A DNA stretch of 26,100 bases from Stramentimicrobium sp964525625 (GTDB lineage Bacteria; Atribacterota; Phoenicimicrobiia; Phoenicimicrobiales; Stramentimicrobiaceae), in contig CAZGKY010000013.1 in assembly GCA_964525625.1 (NCBI GenBank), positions 1 to 26,100 on the forward strand. Reading direction: 5' to 3'. The notes beneath the pieces are model-generated. The model did not search any database and was not told where the DNA came from. It saw only the letters and a list, made by a program, of their open reading frames with translations. Numbering within the stretch: the first letter of the stretch is position 1; each line of letters begins with the position of its first letter. Shown piece after piece: positions 1 through 8,166 of the stretch. Both the position numbers and the translations under genes were made by a program.

Positions 1-1
1 T

Positions 2-256
2 TCTTTAAGTAATCAATTTATCCTTTACCCCTATGAAGAATTGGCTAAATATTATGAACATAAATGCAAAGATTATTATCAGGCAGGTGCTGTAGTGGAA
101 GAGGCATTGCAAAGACTGGCCAGGGAAAAAATCAACTGGAACATTAAAGAAGAATATCGAAACCGCCTCTCTTACCGGTTGGAAAGAATAAAGAGGAAAC
201 AGGAATTGATGAGTTCCCAGGACCGTAGAAATAATCAGAGCGAATTAAGAGGATAA
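2..256 (+). CDS. C-terminal fragment of a YprB-like (RNase H-like, TPR-tailed) protein
   Basis: The reading frame is open to the left edge of the window, so the gene begins outside it and only about 84 C-terminal residues are visible. The segment LAKYYEHKCKDYYQAG followed by a helical stretch resembles one tetratricopeptide-type helix pair. The tail RLSYRLERIKRKQEL is rich in Arg and Lys. Both features recall the C-terminal end of YprB-like proteins, which join an RNase H-fold exonuclease domain to TPRs. That family link is from memory of the pattern and no catalytic part is visible. The stop lies 6 bp before radC, and the radC SD lies within the last codons, so the two genes are probably co-transcribed. 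Confidence 0.5.
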   Translation, partial: SLSNQFILYPYEELAKYYEHKCKDYYQAGAVVEEALQRLAREKINWNIKEEYRNRLSYRLERIKRKQELMSSQDRRNNQSELRG

Positions 257-262
257 TGGAAA

Positions 263-958
263 ATGAGCGAAGAAAAAAAGAATTATACTATCAAGGATTG
301 GCCACAATATGAAAGGCCAAGGGAGAGATTATTACATCATGGCCCTGAATTTTTAACAGATGCTGAGCTGCTGGCTATTATCATCACCAAGGGGCATTCC
401 GGAAAAACATCAGTAGAGGTAGCCCGCAGTCTATTAACTAAATTTGGAACTCTGAGAGGTCTAATGAGTGCCTCCTATTCAGAAATGAAACAGGTAAATG
501 GCATTGGCAAGGCAAAATATGCCCAAATAAAGGCGGCACTGGAAATGGGAGTAAGATTAGCCCAGGAAAAGATTTTACCAGGTAAGAAAATAGCCAAAGC
601 TCAGGATGTGGTAGATTACTATTATACAGAGATGAAGGATAAGAAAAAAGAGCTGTTTCATATTATTTTATTGGATATACGCTATCAGATTATCCGTGAT
701 GTACTTATTTCTATGGGTAGTTTGAGTGAAACTACCGTTCACCCTCGTGAGGTGATGAAAGAAGTTATTAAAGAATCAGCTGCTGCTGTTATCTTTCTGC
801 ATAATCATCCCAGTGGGGATCCTCAACCCAGTGAGCAGGATAGAGAGCTAACTAAAAGATTATGTGAATCCTGTAGTTTGCTGGGTATTAAAGTTCTGGA
901 TCATATTATTATAGGGGAAGAATGTTTTTATAGCTTTGCCCAGATGGGTCAAATTTAA
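263..958 (+). CDS. radC: RadC family JAMM/MPN+ protein
   Basis: This full-length 231-residue protein has the normal RadC size. An N-terminal helix-hairpin-helix region (GIGKAKYAQIKAALE, about residues 78-92) precedes the MPN+ domain. The JAMM zinc motif is intact: FLHNHPSGDPQPSEQD gives H180, H182 and D193, and VHPREVMKEV upstream is the usual family signature. The family is often labelled DNA repair protein, but that role was not supported for the E. coli gene. The fold predicts a zinc metalloprotease or isopeptidase-like site whose substrate is unknown. The ATG is preceded by AGAGG about 10 bp upstream, inside the end of the preceding gene, which suggests translational coupling. A Nudix gene follows after 62 bp. 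Confidence 0.93.
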   Translation: MSEEKKNYTIKDWPQYERPRERLLHHGPEFLTDAELLAIIITKGHSGKTSVEVARSLLTKFGTLRGLMSASYSEMKQVNGIGKAKYAQIKAALEMGVRLAQEKILPGKKIAKAQDVVDYYYTEMKDKKKELFHIILLDIRYQIIRDVLISMGSLSETTVHPREVMKEVIKESAAAVIFLHNHPSGDPQPSEQDRELTKRLCESCSLLGIKVLDHIIIGEECFYSFAQMGQI

Positions 959-1020
959 AAAGGGCAGTTTTTAAATAATTGATTAATAAAAGATAAGGAG
1001 AAAAAGATAAGGAGAACAGG

Positions 1021-1545
1021 ATGAAGCAAGTTGATTTAAAATATTGTACCAAGTGTGGTTATCTTTTAAAGAATACTATAATACAGAACCGCCCAAGAAA
1101 GTATTGTCAGCATTGTGATACTATATATTACGATAATCCTATTCCTACTGTAGCAGCAGTAGCAAGAAATAAACTTGGACAAATATTGTTAGTGAAAAGA
1201 AAGGTAGAACCGAAGAAGGGTTACTGGGCTTTGCCGGGTGGATTTATAGATGATGGAGAATCAGCCATTCAGGCCACTTTAAGAGAGTTACAGGAAGAGA
1301 CTGGTTTAGAGGGTATTGTCCAGAGATTTATCAAGATATTCAATCATGAAAGTGCATTATATGGGTATGTTATAATTATAACCTATGAGGTAAGCATTAT
1401 TGGTGGTAAATTACAAGCAGGTGATGATGCAGAAAGTGTGGGTTTTTTTGATGTTGAGGAAATGCCACCCCTGGCTTTCCCGTTTCAGCAAGAAGCGGTA
1501 CAATTAGTCTTAAGTTATCCCTTAACGGAGAAGGTAAAAAGATAA
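1021..1545 (+). CDS. Nudix hydrolase with N-terminal zinc ribbon
   Basis: The 174-residue protein opens with a four-cysteine zinc ribbon (YCTKCGYLL at about residue 9 and YCQHC at about residue 29), then a Nudix fold. The Nudix box is a perfect match to GX5EX7REUXEEXGU: it starts GFIDDGE, ends RELQEETGL and sits at about residues 77-99. The layout resembles the short ADP-ribose/NADH-type pyrophosphatases in which a zinc ribbon precedes the catalytic domain. Likely substrates are nucleoside diphosphate derivatives, but the substrate cannot be read from the box. The start is supported by two GGAG-containing SD candidates (AAGGAGAA) just upstream. It may be co-transcribed with radC. Confidence 0.9.
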   Translation: MKQVDLKYCTKCGYLLKNTIIQNRPRKYCQHCDTIYYDNPIPTVAAVARNKLGQILLVKRKVEPKKGYWALPGGFIDDGESAIQATLRELQEETGLEGIVQRFIKIFNHESALYGYVIIITYEVSIIGGKLQAGDDAESVGFFDVEEMPPLAFPFQQEAVQLVLSYPLTEKVKR

Positions 1546-1652
1546 GAAATATTAGCAGCTGAACATATAAAGTAATTTAGTTTGAACTTTATCGGTATGA
1601 ACTTTTATTGATCTTGTATAAGTAATAAATAATAAATATGAGGTATTGTAAG

Positions 1653-1991
1653 ATGGAAGAGGTAAAATTTTTTACCAAGGATGAGTTAAAGGTAAAGCCA
1701 GTATTAAAAAGTTCTCAATTAAGGGCAGTAGCACATAACCATGTTATGATGACCTTATTTGATTTTGGTCCTGACGATAATGTTATGCCCAACCACCACC
1801 ATCCTCATGAGCAAATTAGTTATGTTTTGAAGGGTTCACTGAAAATGATTGCTGGTGGCCAGAGTCGGATCTTAAAAGCGGGACAGGGAGCTATTATACC
1901 ATCTAATGTGGAACATGAAGTATATGCTTTAGAAAAAGATACTCAGGTATTGGATATTTTTTATCCAATAAGAGAAGATTATTTATCTTGA
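1653..1991 (+). CDS. Small cupin-domain protein (cupin 1)
   Basis: This is a single cupin domain of 112 residues from the chosen start. Cupin motif 1 is visible as HHHPHEQISYVLKG, with three His and a Glu able to bind a metal. Motif 2 is GAIIPSNVEHEVYA. An in-frame ATG lies 15 bp upstream at 1638, but TGAGGT at 1639-1644 sits 8 bp before the ATG at 1653, and nothing like an SD precedes 1638, so 1653 is preferred. Small one-domain cupins bind a divalent metal and act as isomerases, dioxygenases or sugar-binding proteins; nothing here decides among these. It is the first member of the cupin-HAD-cupin-HAD run. Confidence 0.85.
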   Translation: MEEVKFFTKDELKVKPVLKSSQLRAVAHNHVMMTLFDFGPDDNVMPNHHHPHEQISYVLKGSLKMIAGGQSRILKAGQGAIIPSNVEHEVYALEKDTQVLDIFYPIREDYLS

Positions 1992-2052
1992 CCAATATTA
2001 TAATAGATATAGATAATAGGTATTTATAGGGGCATAAATCATAGGAATTTTT

Positions 2053-2931
2053 ATGAAAGTATTAGCTCTTGATTATGATGGGGTAATTGTGGATAGTGTT
2101 TTAGATTCTCTATTTGTCAGTCATAATGCCTATTTAGAGCTAGTAGGAGATTCCCGGAAAGATGTTTTTGGTGGAGAAAGGTTCACTTTTCAAAACTGGC
2201 CCATAATACAAAAAAAATATGCCCGGGAGATTCAATATTATCGCTCTTTAAGGCCTTATATTAGAGATGCTACGGATTATGGCTTGATTCAAAAACTGCT
2301 GGAAGAAAAAAGATATTTACAAAATCAACAGCAATTCGACCAGTATCGCAATACGGTAAGATTTGACTTTAAAAAGTTTCATCAACTCTTTTATCAGGAA
2401 AGAAGAAAATTACAGGAGATAAATTTTGAAGAATGGCTTAAACTGGTACCCGCTTATCAGGAAGTTGTGTGCGGTATCAATCGTTTTATTCAAGAAGGGG
2501 TAAGAGTAATCATTACTACTTTTAATCGCAAGGAGTATATTATTAAGACTTTTCACCCCCGTTACTACAATATTCCCATAGGAGAACAGGATATACTTGA
2601 TATAAGCTTAGGGAAGGATAAATCAAAACAGATGGAATATATTACTCAATTTTATGGAGTAAAGTATGATAAAATTTATTTTGTTGATGATCAACTGGCA
2701 CACTTAGAACAGACACTTAGTCTGGGCTTACAGGTCTTTTTAGCCGGCTGGAGCTATGCTACTATCCAGCAAAAAGAACGGGCAGCACAACTGAATATCC
2801 CCGTTATTGAGAGAGAAGAAGATTTTTATTCTATGGTTAAGGAGTGTATGATCAGAGAGGACAAGGAACAGCAATTAAAAATAAAAAGGGAAAGAGAGGT
2901 AAGATTGTATGAAGGTAATAGATTACCATGA
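2053..2931 (+). CDS. HAD superfamily hydrolase with long helical insert (paralogue 1)
   Basis: This 292-residue protein has the HAD signatures in order. Motif I is DYDGVIVDS (nucleophile D7, acid D9), motif II is IITTFNR, motif III is the Lys in GKDKSKQ, and motif IV is IYFVDDQL. About 120 mostly helical residues separate motifs I and II, where a cap domain would sit. It is clearly homologous along its length to the protein encoded at 3301-4104: both have SLFVSHNAY after motif I and the same VIEREEDFY near the end. A phosphatase acting on a small phosphorylated metabolite is the reasonable expectation, but the substrate is unknown. Its last 23 bp overlap the second cupin gene, whose SD lies inside this gene. 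Confidence 0.85.
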   Translation: MKVLALDYDGVIVDSVLDSLFVSHNAYLELVGDSRKDVFGGERFTFQNWPIIQKKYAREIQYYRSLRPYIRDATDYGLIQKLLEEKRYLQNQQQFDQYRNTVRFDFKKFHQLFYQERRKLQEINFEEWLKLVPAYQEVVCGINRFIQEGVRVIITTFNRKEYIIKTFHPRYYNIPIGEQDILDISLGKDKSKQMEYITQFYGVKYDKIYFVDDQLAHLEQTLSLGLQVFLAGWSYATIQQKERAAQLNIPVIEREEDFYSMVKECMIREDKEQQLKIKREREVRLYEGNRLP

Positions 2932-3247
2932 AGTTCCTCTAGAAGAGGTAGAAATAGGAGAGGCAGAAAAAGTAAAAGTGAGATGGCTCATTTCTGATAA
3001 AGATGATGCTAAAAATTTTGCCATGAGGTTATTTGAGGTTGGAGCAGGAGGTTTTACACCTTATCATAGTCATGATTGGGAACATGAGGTATTTGTCCTA
3101 GAAGGGGTAGGAGAGGTTAAAATAGAGGATAAAACTTATCCTATTAAAAAGGATAGTGTGGTATTTATTAATCCTCAAGTTAAGCATACTTTTACCAATA
3201 CCGGAGAGGGAATATTGAAGTTTCTTTGCCTGATACCTTACAAGTAA
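2909..3247 (+). CDS. Small cupin-domain protein (cupin 2)
   Basis: This is a 112-residue single-domain cupin. Motif 1 is HSHDWEHEVFVLEG (HxH, four residues, E, then G) and motif 2 contains FINPQVKHTFTN, so the metal ligands are all present. It overlaps the end of the upstream HAD gene by 23 bp; AGAGGT at 2895-2900 lies 8 bp before the ATG. It belongs to a different cupin subgroup from the protein at 1653-1991, with little identity outside the motifs, so the pair is not a simple recent duplication. Overlap with one HAD gene and a short gap to the next suggest one operon. The function is unknown; sugar isomerase or sensor roles are possible. Confidence 0.87.
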   Translation: MKVIDYHEVPLEEVEIGEAEKVKVRWLISDKDDAKNFAMRLFEVGAGGFTPYHSHDWEHEVFVLEGVGEVKIEDKTYPIKKDSVVFINPQVKHTFTNTGEGILKFLCLIPYK

Positions 3248-3300
3248 CAGGTAATCAGGGCTTACCAATAGTCAATTTCCTTAATCTCCAGAGGTTTTCT

Positions 3301-4104
3301 ATGAAAATATTAGCAGTTGATTTTGATGGAGTGATAAGTGATAGTGCTCTAAAATCATTGTTTGTCAGTCATAATGCCTATTGCCGTTATTTTGGAGCAG
3401 AAGCGAAGAAAAATTTTGGTGGTCAGCTATTTACCTTTGCTAATTGGGAACAGATGAAAAAAGAATATTACCAGGAAATGGAAAAATACAGGAAACTTCG
3501 TGCTTATGTTGAACAGTCCTGTGATTTTTTAGTCATGATTAAGATTATTGAAGAACAAATAGAAGTAAAAAACCAGGAAGAATTTATTAAGATTCGTAAT
3601 GAACTGGATCTGGATTACTACCTTTTTCATGAATTATTCTTTCAAGAAAAAGAAAGATGGCAAAAGAAAGATTTTGCTAAATGGTTTTCCTTATCCCCGG
3701 TCTATGAGGAGGTAGTAGCCGGAATTAAACAATTATTAAAAGAGGGGGTAAAGATAGTTATTGCTACCTCAAATTTGGGTAAAGCAATTCACCCTGCTTT
3801 CCAACAGGATTATCTGGGATTTCCTATGGATTTGAAGGATATTTTTGATAAAAACTATGGTCAGAATAAATCTGACCATATGAAAGCCATTAAAGCCCAG
3901 TTTAAGGTTAATTTTGGAGATATCTACTTTGTTGATGACCAATTAAGTTATCTAGAAGAGACTCAGATTTTAGGAGTCAATGTTTTTATGGCTGGCTGGG
4001 GCTATTGTACAGAAGAACAGAAGGATATTGCTCGAAGCAAGGGTATTACAGTTATAGAAAGGGAAGAAGATTTTTATCCCACTATGAAACAATTTTTTAA
4101 TTAG
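3301..4104 (+). CDS. HAD superfamily hydrolase with long helical insert (paralogue 2)
   Basis: The protein is 267 residues from the ATG at 3301. An earlier in-frame ATG at 3226 would overlap cupin 2 and add 25 residues absent from the paralogue. GAGGT at 3291-3295 lies 5 bp before 3301, so 3301 is chosen. Motif I is DFDGVISDS, motif II is VIATSNLG, the Lys lies in NKSDHMK, and motif IV is IYFVDDQL, so the active site looks complete. It matches the upstream HAD protein from end to end with clear divergence, so the duplication is old. The region after motif II is shorter than in paralogue 1. A 670-bp gene-free repeat island follows. Confidence 0.85.
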   Translation: MKILAVDFDGVISDSALKSLFVSHNAYCRYFGAEAKKNFGGQLFTFANWEQMKKEYYQEMEKYRKLRAYVEQSCDFLVMIKIIEEQIEVKNQEEFIKIRNELDLDYYLFHELFFQEKERWQKKDFAKWFSLSPVYEEVVAGIKQLLKEGVKIVIATSNLGKAIHPAFQQDYLGFPMDLKDIFDKNYGQNKSDHMKAIKAQFKVNFGDIYFVDDQLSYLEETQILGVNVFMAGWGYCTEEQKDIARSKGITVIEREEDFYPTMKQFFN

Positions 4105-4778
4105 TCCTGGTCCTGGCCATTCTGAGAACTATTGCTACCCGGATTTATGATTCCTCAGGATACTAAAATATAATTAATTTATAGTTTATAATACAAGTAT
4201 ATAGTATATAGTATATAGTAGATAGTATATAGTTTAGGTGGGTATAATTGAGAGCAGTATGGTTTATAGTTGATAGTTTTTAGTTTTAAGTTTTTAGTTC
4301 ATAGTTTATGGTTTTTAGTTCATAGTTTATAGTGGAATATTTTTTAGTTATAATTGTTTTCTAATAATATACACCATAAGTATAAAGCTTAGCCCAATTC
4401 TAAATACTAAATACCAACGACTATCGACCAACGACTAAATAGGCTTGACGCTCGACACATGATTATTTTGTCATTGCGAGGTGCGCAGCGCTGAGGCAAT
4501 CTCATCAACTTCTACCCAAGTGAATTTAAATTGAAAACCAAAAGTTGTAAATTATTTTACTTCCAAAATCAATTACTGGCGACCAATACCTGATGACTAA
4601 ATTAACGTTATACGCTATACTTAATAAGGTATACTTATTGTCAATGATAGCGCAATACGCGCAACGCAATACCAAATACCAACGACCAACGACTAAATAC
4701 TAACGACTAAATACTTTATATTGATATACCAGTATACTTAGCACATATCCTAAAATAAATCAGGAGGAGGATTAATAA
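4105..4778 (+). repeat. Intergenic repeat island A
   Basis: This stretch has no plausible gene. From about 4170 to 4350 it holds degenerate AT-rich tandem motifs such as TATAGTATATAG and TAGTTTATAGTT. From 4467 to about 4686 is a segment repeated at 10334-10553 with only about three differences seen by eye. Around 4411-4440 and 4676-4715 are copies of a degenerate unit like ACCAACGACTAAAT. The left part (from about 4246) also matches island B at about 9892 onward. The island ends at the promoter/leader region of the aminotransferase gene. No transposase or target-site duplication is visible. Confidence 0.85.
4470..4503 (+). repeat. REP-like hairpin unit, copy A
   Basis: The unit begins GTCATTGCGAGG and ends GGCAATCTC. 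ATTGC and GCAAT form the ends of an imperfect hairpin with a GC-rich centre (GCGC/GCGC). Related units lie at 10152-10185, 10337-10370 and, in inverted orientation, 9774-9812. Repeats with this signature are dispersed in intergenic regions of many unrelated bacterial genomes. Confidence 0.8.
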
Positions 4779-5966
4779 ATGATAAATTATACCGATTTAA
4801 ATCCTGGGAAACGGGTATTAATGGGACCTGGCCCTAGTGATGTTCATCCCCGAGTGCTAAAGGCTTTGGCTACACCTCTGGTAGGTCACCTGGATCCCGA
4901 TTTTTTGGAAATTATGAATGAAACAAGAGCGATGCTCAAAGAAGTATTTCAGACCAAAAATGAGATGACTATTGCTCTATCTGGTACGGGTAGTGCCGGG
5001 ATGGAAGCCTGTCTAGTAAATCTTCTCCAACCAGGGGATAAAGCAATAGTCTGTGTTAGTGGTCTATTTGGAGAGAGAATGGTAGATATTGTAAAGAGGT
5101 GTGGAGCTGAACCAGTTGTTGTTCAGACTGAATGGGGTAATATTATCGAACCAGAACAAGTTCAAAAAGCCCTGGCTGATAATGGTAAGGTTAAATTGTT
5201 AGCTATTGTACATGCGGAGACCTCAACCGGAGTAAGACAGCCCCTGGAAGAAATCTCCCGTCTAACAAAAGAGGCAGAGACTCTCTTGCTGGTAGATGCG
5301 GTAACTTCATTAGCCGGCATTCCAGTAGAAACTGATAGGTGGCAGATTGATGCCATATATAGTGGTTCCCAAAAATGTCTTAGTTGCCCGCCGGGGTTGG
5401 CACCAGTCTCTTTCAGTGAAAATGCCTTACAGTCTATTAATCAGAGGACCAGTCCTATCCAAAGCTGGTATCTGGATATTCAGATGCTCCAGAGCTACTG
5501 GGGCAAAGAAAGGTTTTATCATCATACTGCACCTATAAATATGATTTATGCCCTAAGAGAAGCTCTACGACTGGTTTTAGAAGAGGGATTAGAAAAGCGA
5601 TTCCAAAGACATTATTTGCATTCTAAAGCTCTGGTGGCAGGTCTAGAGGCTATGGGCTTAAAGATGATAGCTCCCGTTGACTATCGTTTACCGGAATTAA
5701 ATGCGGTATATATTCCAGAGGGTATTGATGATATTACGGTAAGGAAAGCTCTGCTTAAGGAGTATGGTATTGAAATTGGTGGAGGACTGGGTAAATTCAA
5801 GGGAAAGGCCTGGCGTATTGGTTTAATGGGTTATTCCTGTTCTCAGGATAATGTTATGCTTCTTCTGGCTGCCCTGGAAAATATTTTACAGAGTCAGGGG
5901 TATAAATGCTCTGAACATGGGATTATGGCAGCCCAAGAAGTATATCAGAAAGAGAAAGATAAGTAA
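4779..5966 (+). CDS. Class V aminotransferase (alanine/serine-glyoxylate aminotransferase type)
   Basis: This is a 395-residue PLP enzyme of fold type I. The N-terminal signature is VLMGPGPSDVHPRVL. ALSGTGSAGMEA (about residue 67) is the cofactor phosphate loop, LVDAVTS supplies D173 for the pyridine nitrogen, and SGSQKCLSCPPG contains the Schiff-base lysine K199. This arrangement is typical of alanine-glyoxylate, serine-glyoxylate and 2-aminoethylphosphonate-like aminotransferases. The SGSQKCL..PPGL context favours the glyoxylate-using group, but the amino donor cannot be assigned. A very strong SD (AGGAGGAGG) precedes the ATG. The gene stands alone between repeat island A and a convergent transporter gene, with a terminator hairpin 65 bp after the stop. 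Confidence 0.9.
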   Translation: MINYTDLNPGKRVLMGPGPSDVHPRVLKALATPLVGHLDPDFLEIMNETRAMLKEVFQTKNEMTIALSGTGSAGMEACLVNLLQPGDKAIVCVSGLFGERMVDIVKRCGAEPVVVQTEWGNIIEPEQVQKALADNGKVKLLAIVHAETSTGVRQPLEEISRLTKEAETLLLVDAVTSLAGIPVETDRWQIDAIYSGSQKCLSCPPGLAPVSFSENALQSINQRTSPIQSWYLDIQMLQSYWGKERFYHHTAPINMIYALREALRLVLEEGLEKRFQRHYLHSKALVAGLEAMGLKMIAPVDYRLPELNAVYIPEGIDDITVRKALLKEYGIEIGGGLGKFKGKAWRIGLMGYSCSQDNVMLLLAALENILQSQGYKCSEHGIMAAQEVYQKEKDK

Positions 5967-6031
5967 GTTTAATTTCTAGAGATACTTCGTTCAAGCAGTT
6001 TAATAGAAAGAGAAATTATAAATAAAAATAG

Positions 6032-6074
6032 AAAGAGAAAGAGAGGACCTTTGACCCCTCTTTCTCTTTGCTTT
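6032..6074. terminator. Bidirectional intrinsic terminator between convergent genes
   Basis: A 12-bp perfect stem (AAAGAGAAAGAG at 6032-6043 with CTCTTTCTCTTT at 6058-6069) is extended inward by GG/CC pairs. It is followed on the + strand by GCTTTTTACTT. On the - strand it is followed by a T-rich tract. It lies between the aminotransferase (+) and the symporter (-), so it can serve both. Confidence 0.8.
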
Positions 6075-6126
6075 TTACTTGTTTTATTTAGAAGATTTCT
6101 GTTAAGGTTGAGATGTTTTTAATTCT

Positions 6127-7320
6127 TTATTTTATTTCAGTTAATTCACCTTCACTTTTGGCAACCACAACTGCACAAGCAGCATCTCCAGTTACATTGC
6201 AGGAGGTTCTGGCCATATCCAGTATTCGGTCTATTCCAGCAATAAGAGCTACCCCTTCCAGCGGCAATCCTACTGAAGTAAGCACCATGGTTAACATGAT
6301 CAAGCCTGCTCCCGGTACCCCGGCTGTACCTATAGAAGCTAATAAAGCAGTCAATAGTACGGTTAATTGCCCACCAAATCCCAGAGGAATTCCATAAGCT
6401 TGAGCCACAAATAAAGCACAAATTCCCTGATATAATGCTGTACCATCCATATTTATTGTAGCACCTAATGGTAGTACAAAACTGGAAATGGTGGGAGAAA
6501 CCCCCAGGTTTTCTTGAGCTAAGCGCATAGATACCGGAAGAGTACCAGAACTACTACAGGTAGTAAAGGCAAGTAATGATGCCCCACTAAATCCTTTAAA
6601 GAATTTTACAGGACTCATCTTGGCCAAAAGAGAAACCATTCCAGAATAGATTAATAACTCATGAATAATGACACCTAAATAGACTGCTAAGATTAACTTA
6701 GCAAAAGGTAGCAATACTGATAATCCATGTGTACCCACTGTAACTGCAATTAGAGCAAATACTCCATAGGGAGCCAATCCCATTATTATGCCAGTTAATT
6801 TATACATCGTTTCCGCAAAACTATTAAAAAACTCTAAAACTGCCTTTCCTTTTTCTCCTGCTCTGGTCATTGCATAGCCAAAAAAGAGTGCGAATACAAT
6901 GACCTGCAGAACAGTACCCTGAGCCATAGCTCCGATGGGATTGGTTGGTACCAGATTGATAATCGTATCAGACAAAGAAGGAATTTTAGCCGCTTCTTGT
7001 GCCGTTTCTTCCAGTACCAAGCCCATGCCGGCTCCCGGTCGGATGATATTTCCAATTATTAAACCTATTACTATAGCAAAAGCAGTAGTTACCAGATAAT
7101 AAGCAATAGTCTTACCGGCTACTCTACCTAATTTTTGGGGTTCAGCAATACTGGCTACTCCTACAACCAGACTGGAAAATATCAAAGGTATTACCAGCAT
7201 TGATAAAAGACGAAGGAAGATGGTGCCTATTGGTCGAATTAAGACCACCCCTGGACCCCATATTGCTCCAACAATTATTCCCAGGATAAAACCAATGAGA
7301 ATTTTTTGAAACAATTTCAT
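6127..7320 (-). CDS. Dicarboxylate/amino acid:cation symporter (DAACS, Glt type)
   Basis: This is a 397-residue integral membrane protein with the size and hydrophobic pattern of the glutamate/aspartate transporter family. The re-entrant loop HP1 serine motif is CSSSGTLPVS, the TM7 motif is NMDGT, and TM8 reads ILDMARTSCNVTGD. In the archaeal aspartate transporter GltPh, the TM8 residues equivalent to D, R, T and N here contact the substrate. All four are conserved, and the Arg points to an acidic amino acid rather than a neutral one. The start has a strong SD (GGGGAGAGGT). The gene is alone on its strand, convergent with the aminotransferase, so amino acid uptake and transamination are neighbours but not an operon. 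Confidence 0.93.
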   Translation of the reverse strand: MKLFQKILIGFILGIIVGAIWGPGVVLIRPIGTIFLRLLSMLVIPLIFSSLVVGVASIAEPQKLGRVAGKTIAYYLVTTAFAIVIGLIIGNIIRPGAGMGLVLEETAQEAAKIPSLSDTIINLVPTNPIGAMAQGTVLQVIVFALFFGYAMTRAGEKGKAVLEFFNSFAETMYKLTGIIMGLAPYGVFALIAVTVGTHGLSVLLPFAKLILAVYLGVIIHELLIYSGMVSLLAKMSPVKFFKGFSGASLLAFTTCSSSGTLPVSMRLAQENLGVSPTISSFVLPLGATINMDGTALYQGICALFVAQAYGIPLGFGGQLTVLLTALLASIGTAGVPGAGLIMLTMVLTSVGLPLEGVALIAGIDRILDMARTSCNVTGDAACAVVVAKSEGELTEIK

Positions 7321-7505
7321 TTTTACCTCTCCCCTTTTAAAATAATAAACTTAAAAATTTCCTAATTCTTAATGTTTAACACCATTTTTTATTAATAACC
7401 CCACCTCCTTTTCCTGATGTTTACTAAGCATTTATTTTACCCTCACTTTTCCAGCATGAAATATTAATATTGGTAATGCAAAAAAGTCTTCCTTATAATT
7501 TTTTG

Positions 7506-8093
7506 TTAATCAATTATAAAATCAATTGTTTTTTCTACCGTTTTTTGACTGGAGACATCTTTCAGGACTATTTGAAATTGATATTCTCCTTTCGGGAAGG
7601 GAGTATCTTGAGTTATGGTATTGGTAATAAATAATTCCTTATTGGCAGCATGGGAAATGATGTGGTATTCCAGAAAATCTTTTTTCCCCCAAAGTATATT
7701 TCCCTCCCTATCCAGAATATAGAGGTCTTCCTTGATATGAATTTCATAGAGGTTTTGATCAATTTCTTTTATAGTATAATTTTTTGGCTCAGTATAGATG
7801 AAAAACGTTTCTCCCTGTGCGAAATGATTATTAGCACGGATTTGATAAAACCCGAACCCTCCAGCCTCATCATCGGTAAAAAGTAGATTATTTAATTCTA
7901 ATGGTGCTTTATTCCAGATTAAGGAAAGTGCTTTTTCTAATAAATTTACCGATCTCTGATAATCCTGCTTTTCTAAACAAAGCAAGGCTTCTTCAATAAG
8001 ATTTTTTTCTGAAGCAATAGTGGTAGCCGAGAAAATAAAAGTTATAAAAAATAAGACCATAAATAATACACTAAAAAACAACCATTTTTTCAT
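7506..8093 (-). CDS. Secreted or lipid-free exported protein of unknown function
   Basis: The product is 195 residues. Residues 1-28 form a classical signal peptide (Lys-Lys, a long Leu/Phe/Ile core, then SATTIAS). Next comes a short helical segment with a TPR-like look (LEKQDYQRSVNLLEKALSL). The remainder is beta-rich, with GGFGFYQIRANNHFAQGE, FFIYTEPKNYT, LYILDREGNILWGKKDF and a closing strand pair ending KTIDFIID. This C-terminal half resembles an Ig-like sandwich found in small exported proteins of unknown role; that is an impression, not an assignment. AAGGAG lies about 10 bp before the ATG. The gene sits 73 bp downstream of signal peptidase I on the same strand and may be co-transcribed. 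Confidence 0.75.
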   Translation of the reverse strand: MKKWLFFSVLFMVLFFITFIFSATTIASEKNLIEEALLCLEKQDYQRSVNLLEKALSLIWNKAPLELNNLLFTDDEAGGFGFYQIRANNHFAQGETFFIYTEPKNYTIKEIDQNLYEIHIKEDLYILDREGNILWGKKDFLEYHIISHAANKELFITNTITQDTPFPKGEYQFQIVLKDVSSQKTVEKTIDFIID

Positions 8094-8166
8094 AAAATCG
8101 TTTTCTCCTTATTTTAAAATTTTTGAATTTTAGCCTGGTAAGATTAGTACTGTTATATAAAATTAC

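Noticed and set aside
3226..3300. N-terminal extension of the second HAD protein from ATG 3226
   Set aside because: It would overlap cupin 2, adds residues not found in the paralogue, and bypasses the good SD before ATG 3301.
4105..4778. Decayed insertion sequence in island A
   Set aside because: No frame resembles a transposase and no terminal inverted repeats could be defined by eye.
6113..6421. Small + and - strand frames inside the symporter gene
   Set aside because: They are shadows of the symporter coding sequence, with no SD and low-complexity translations.
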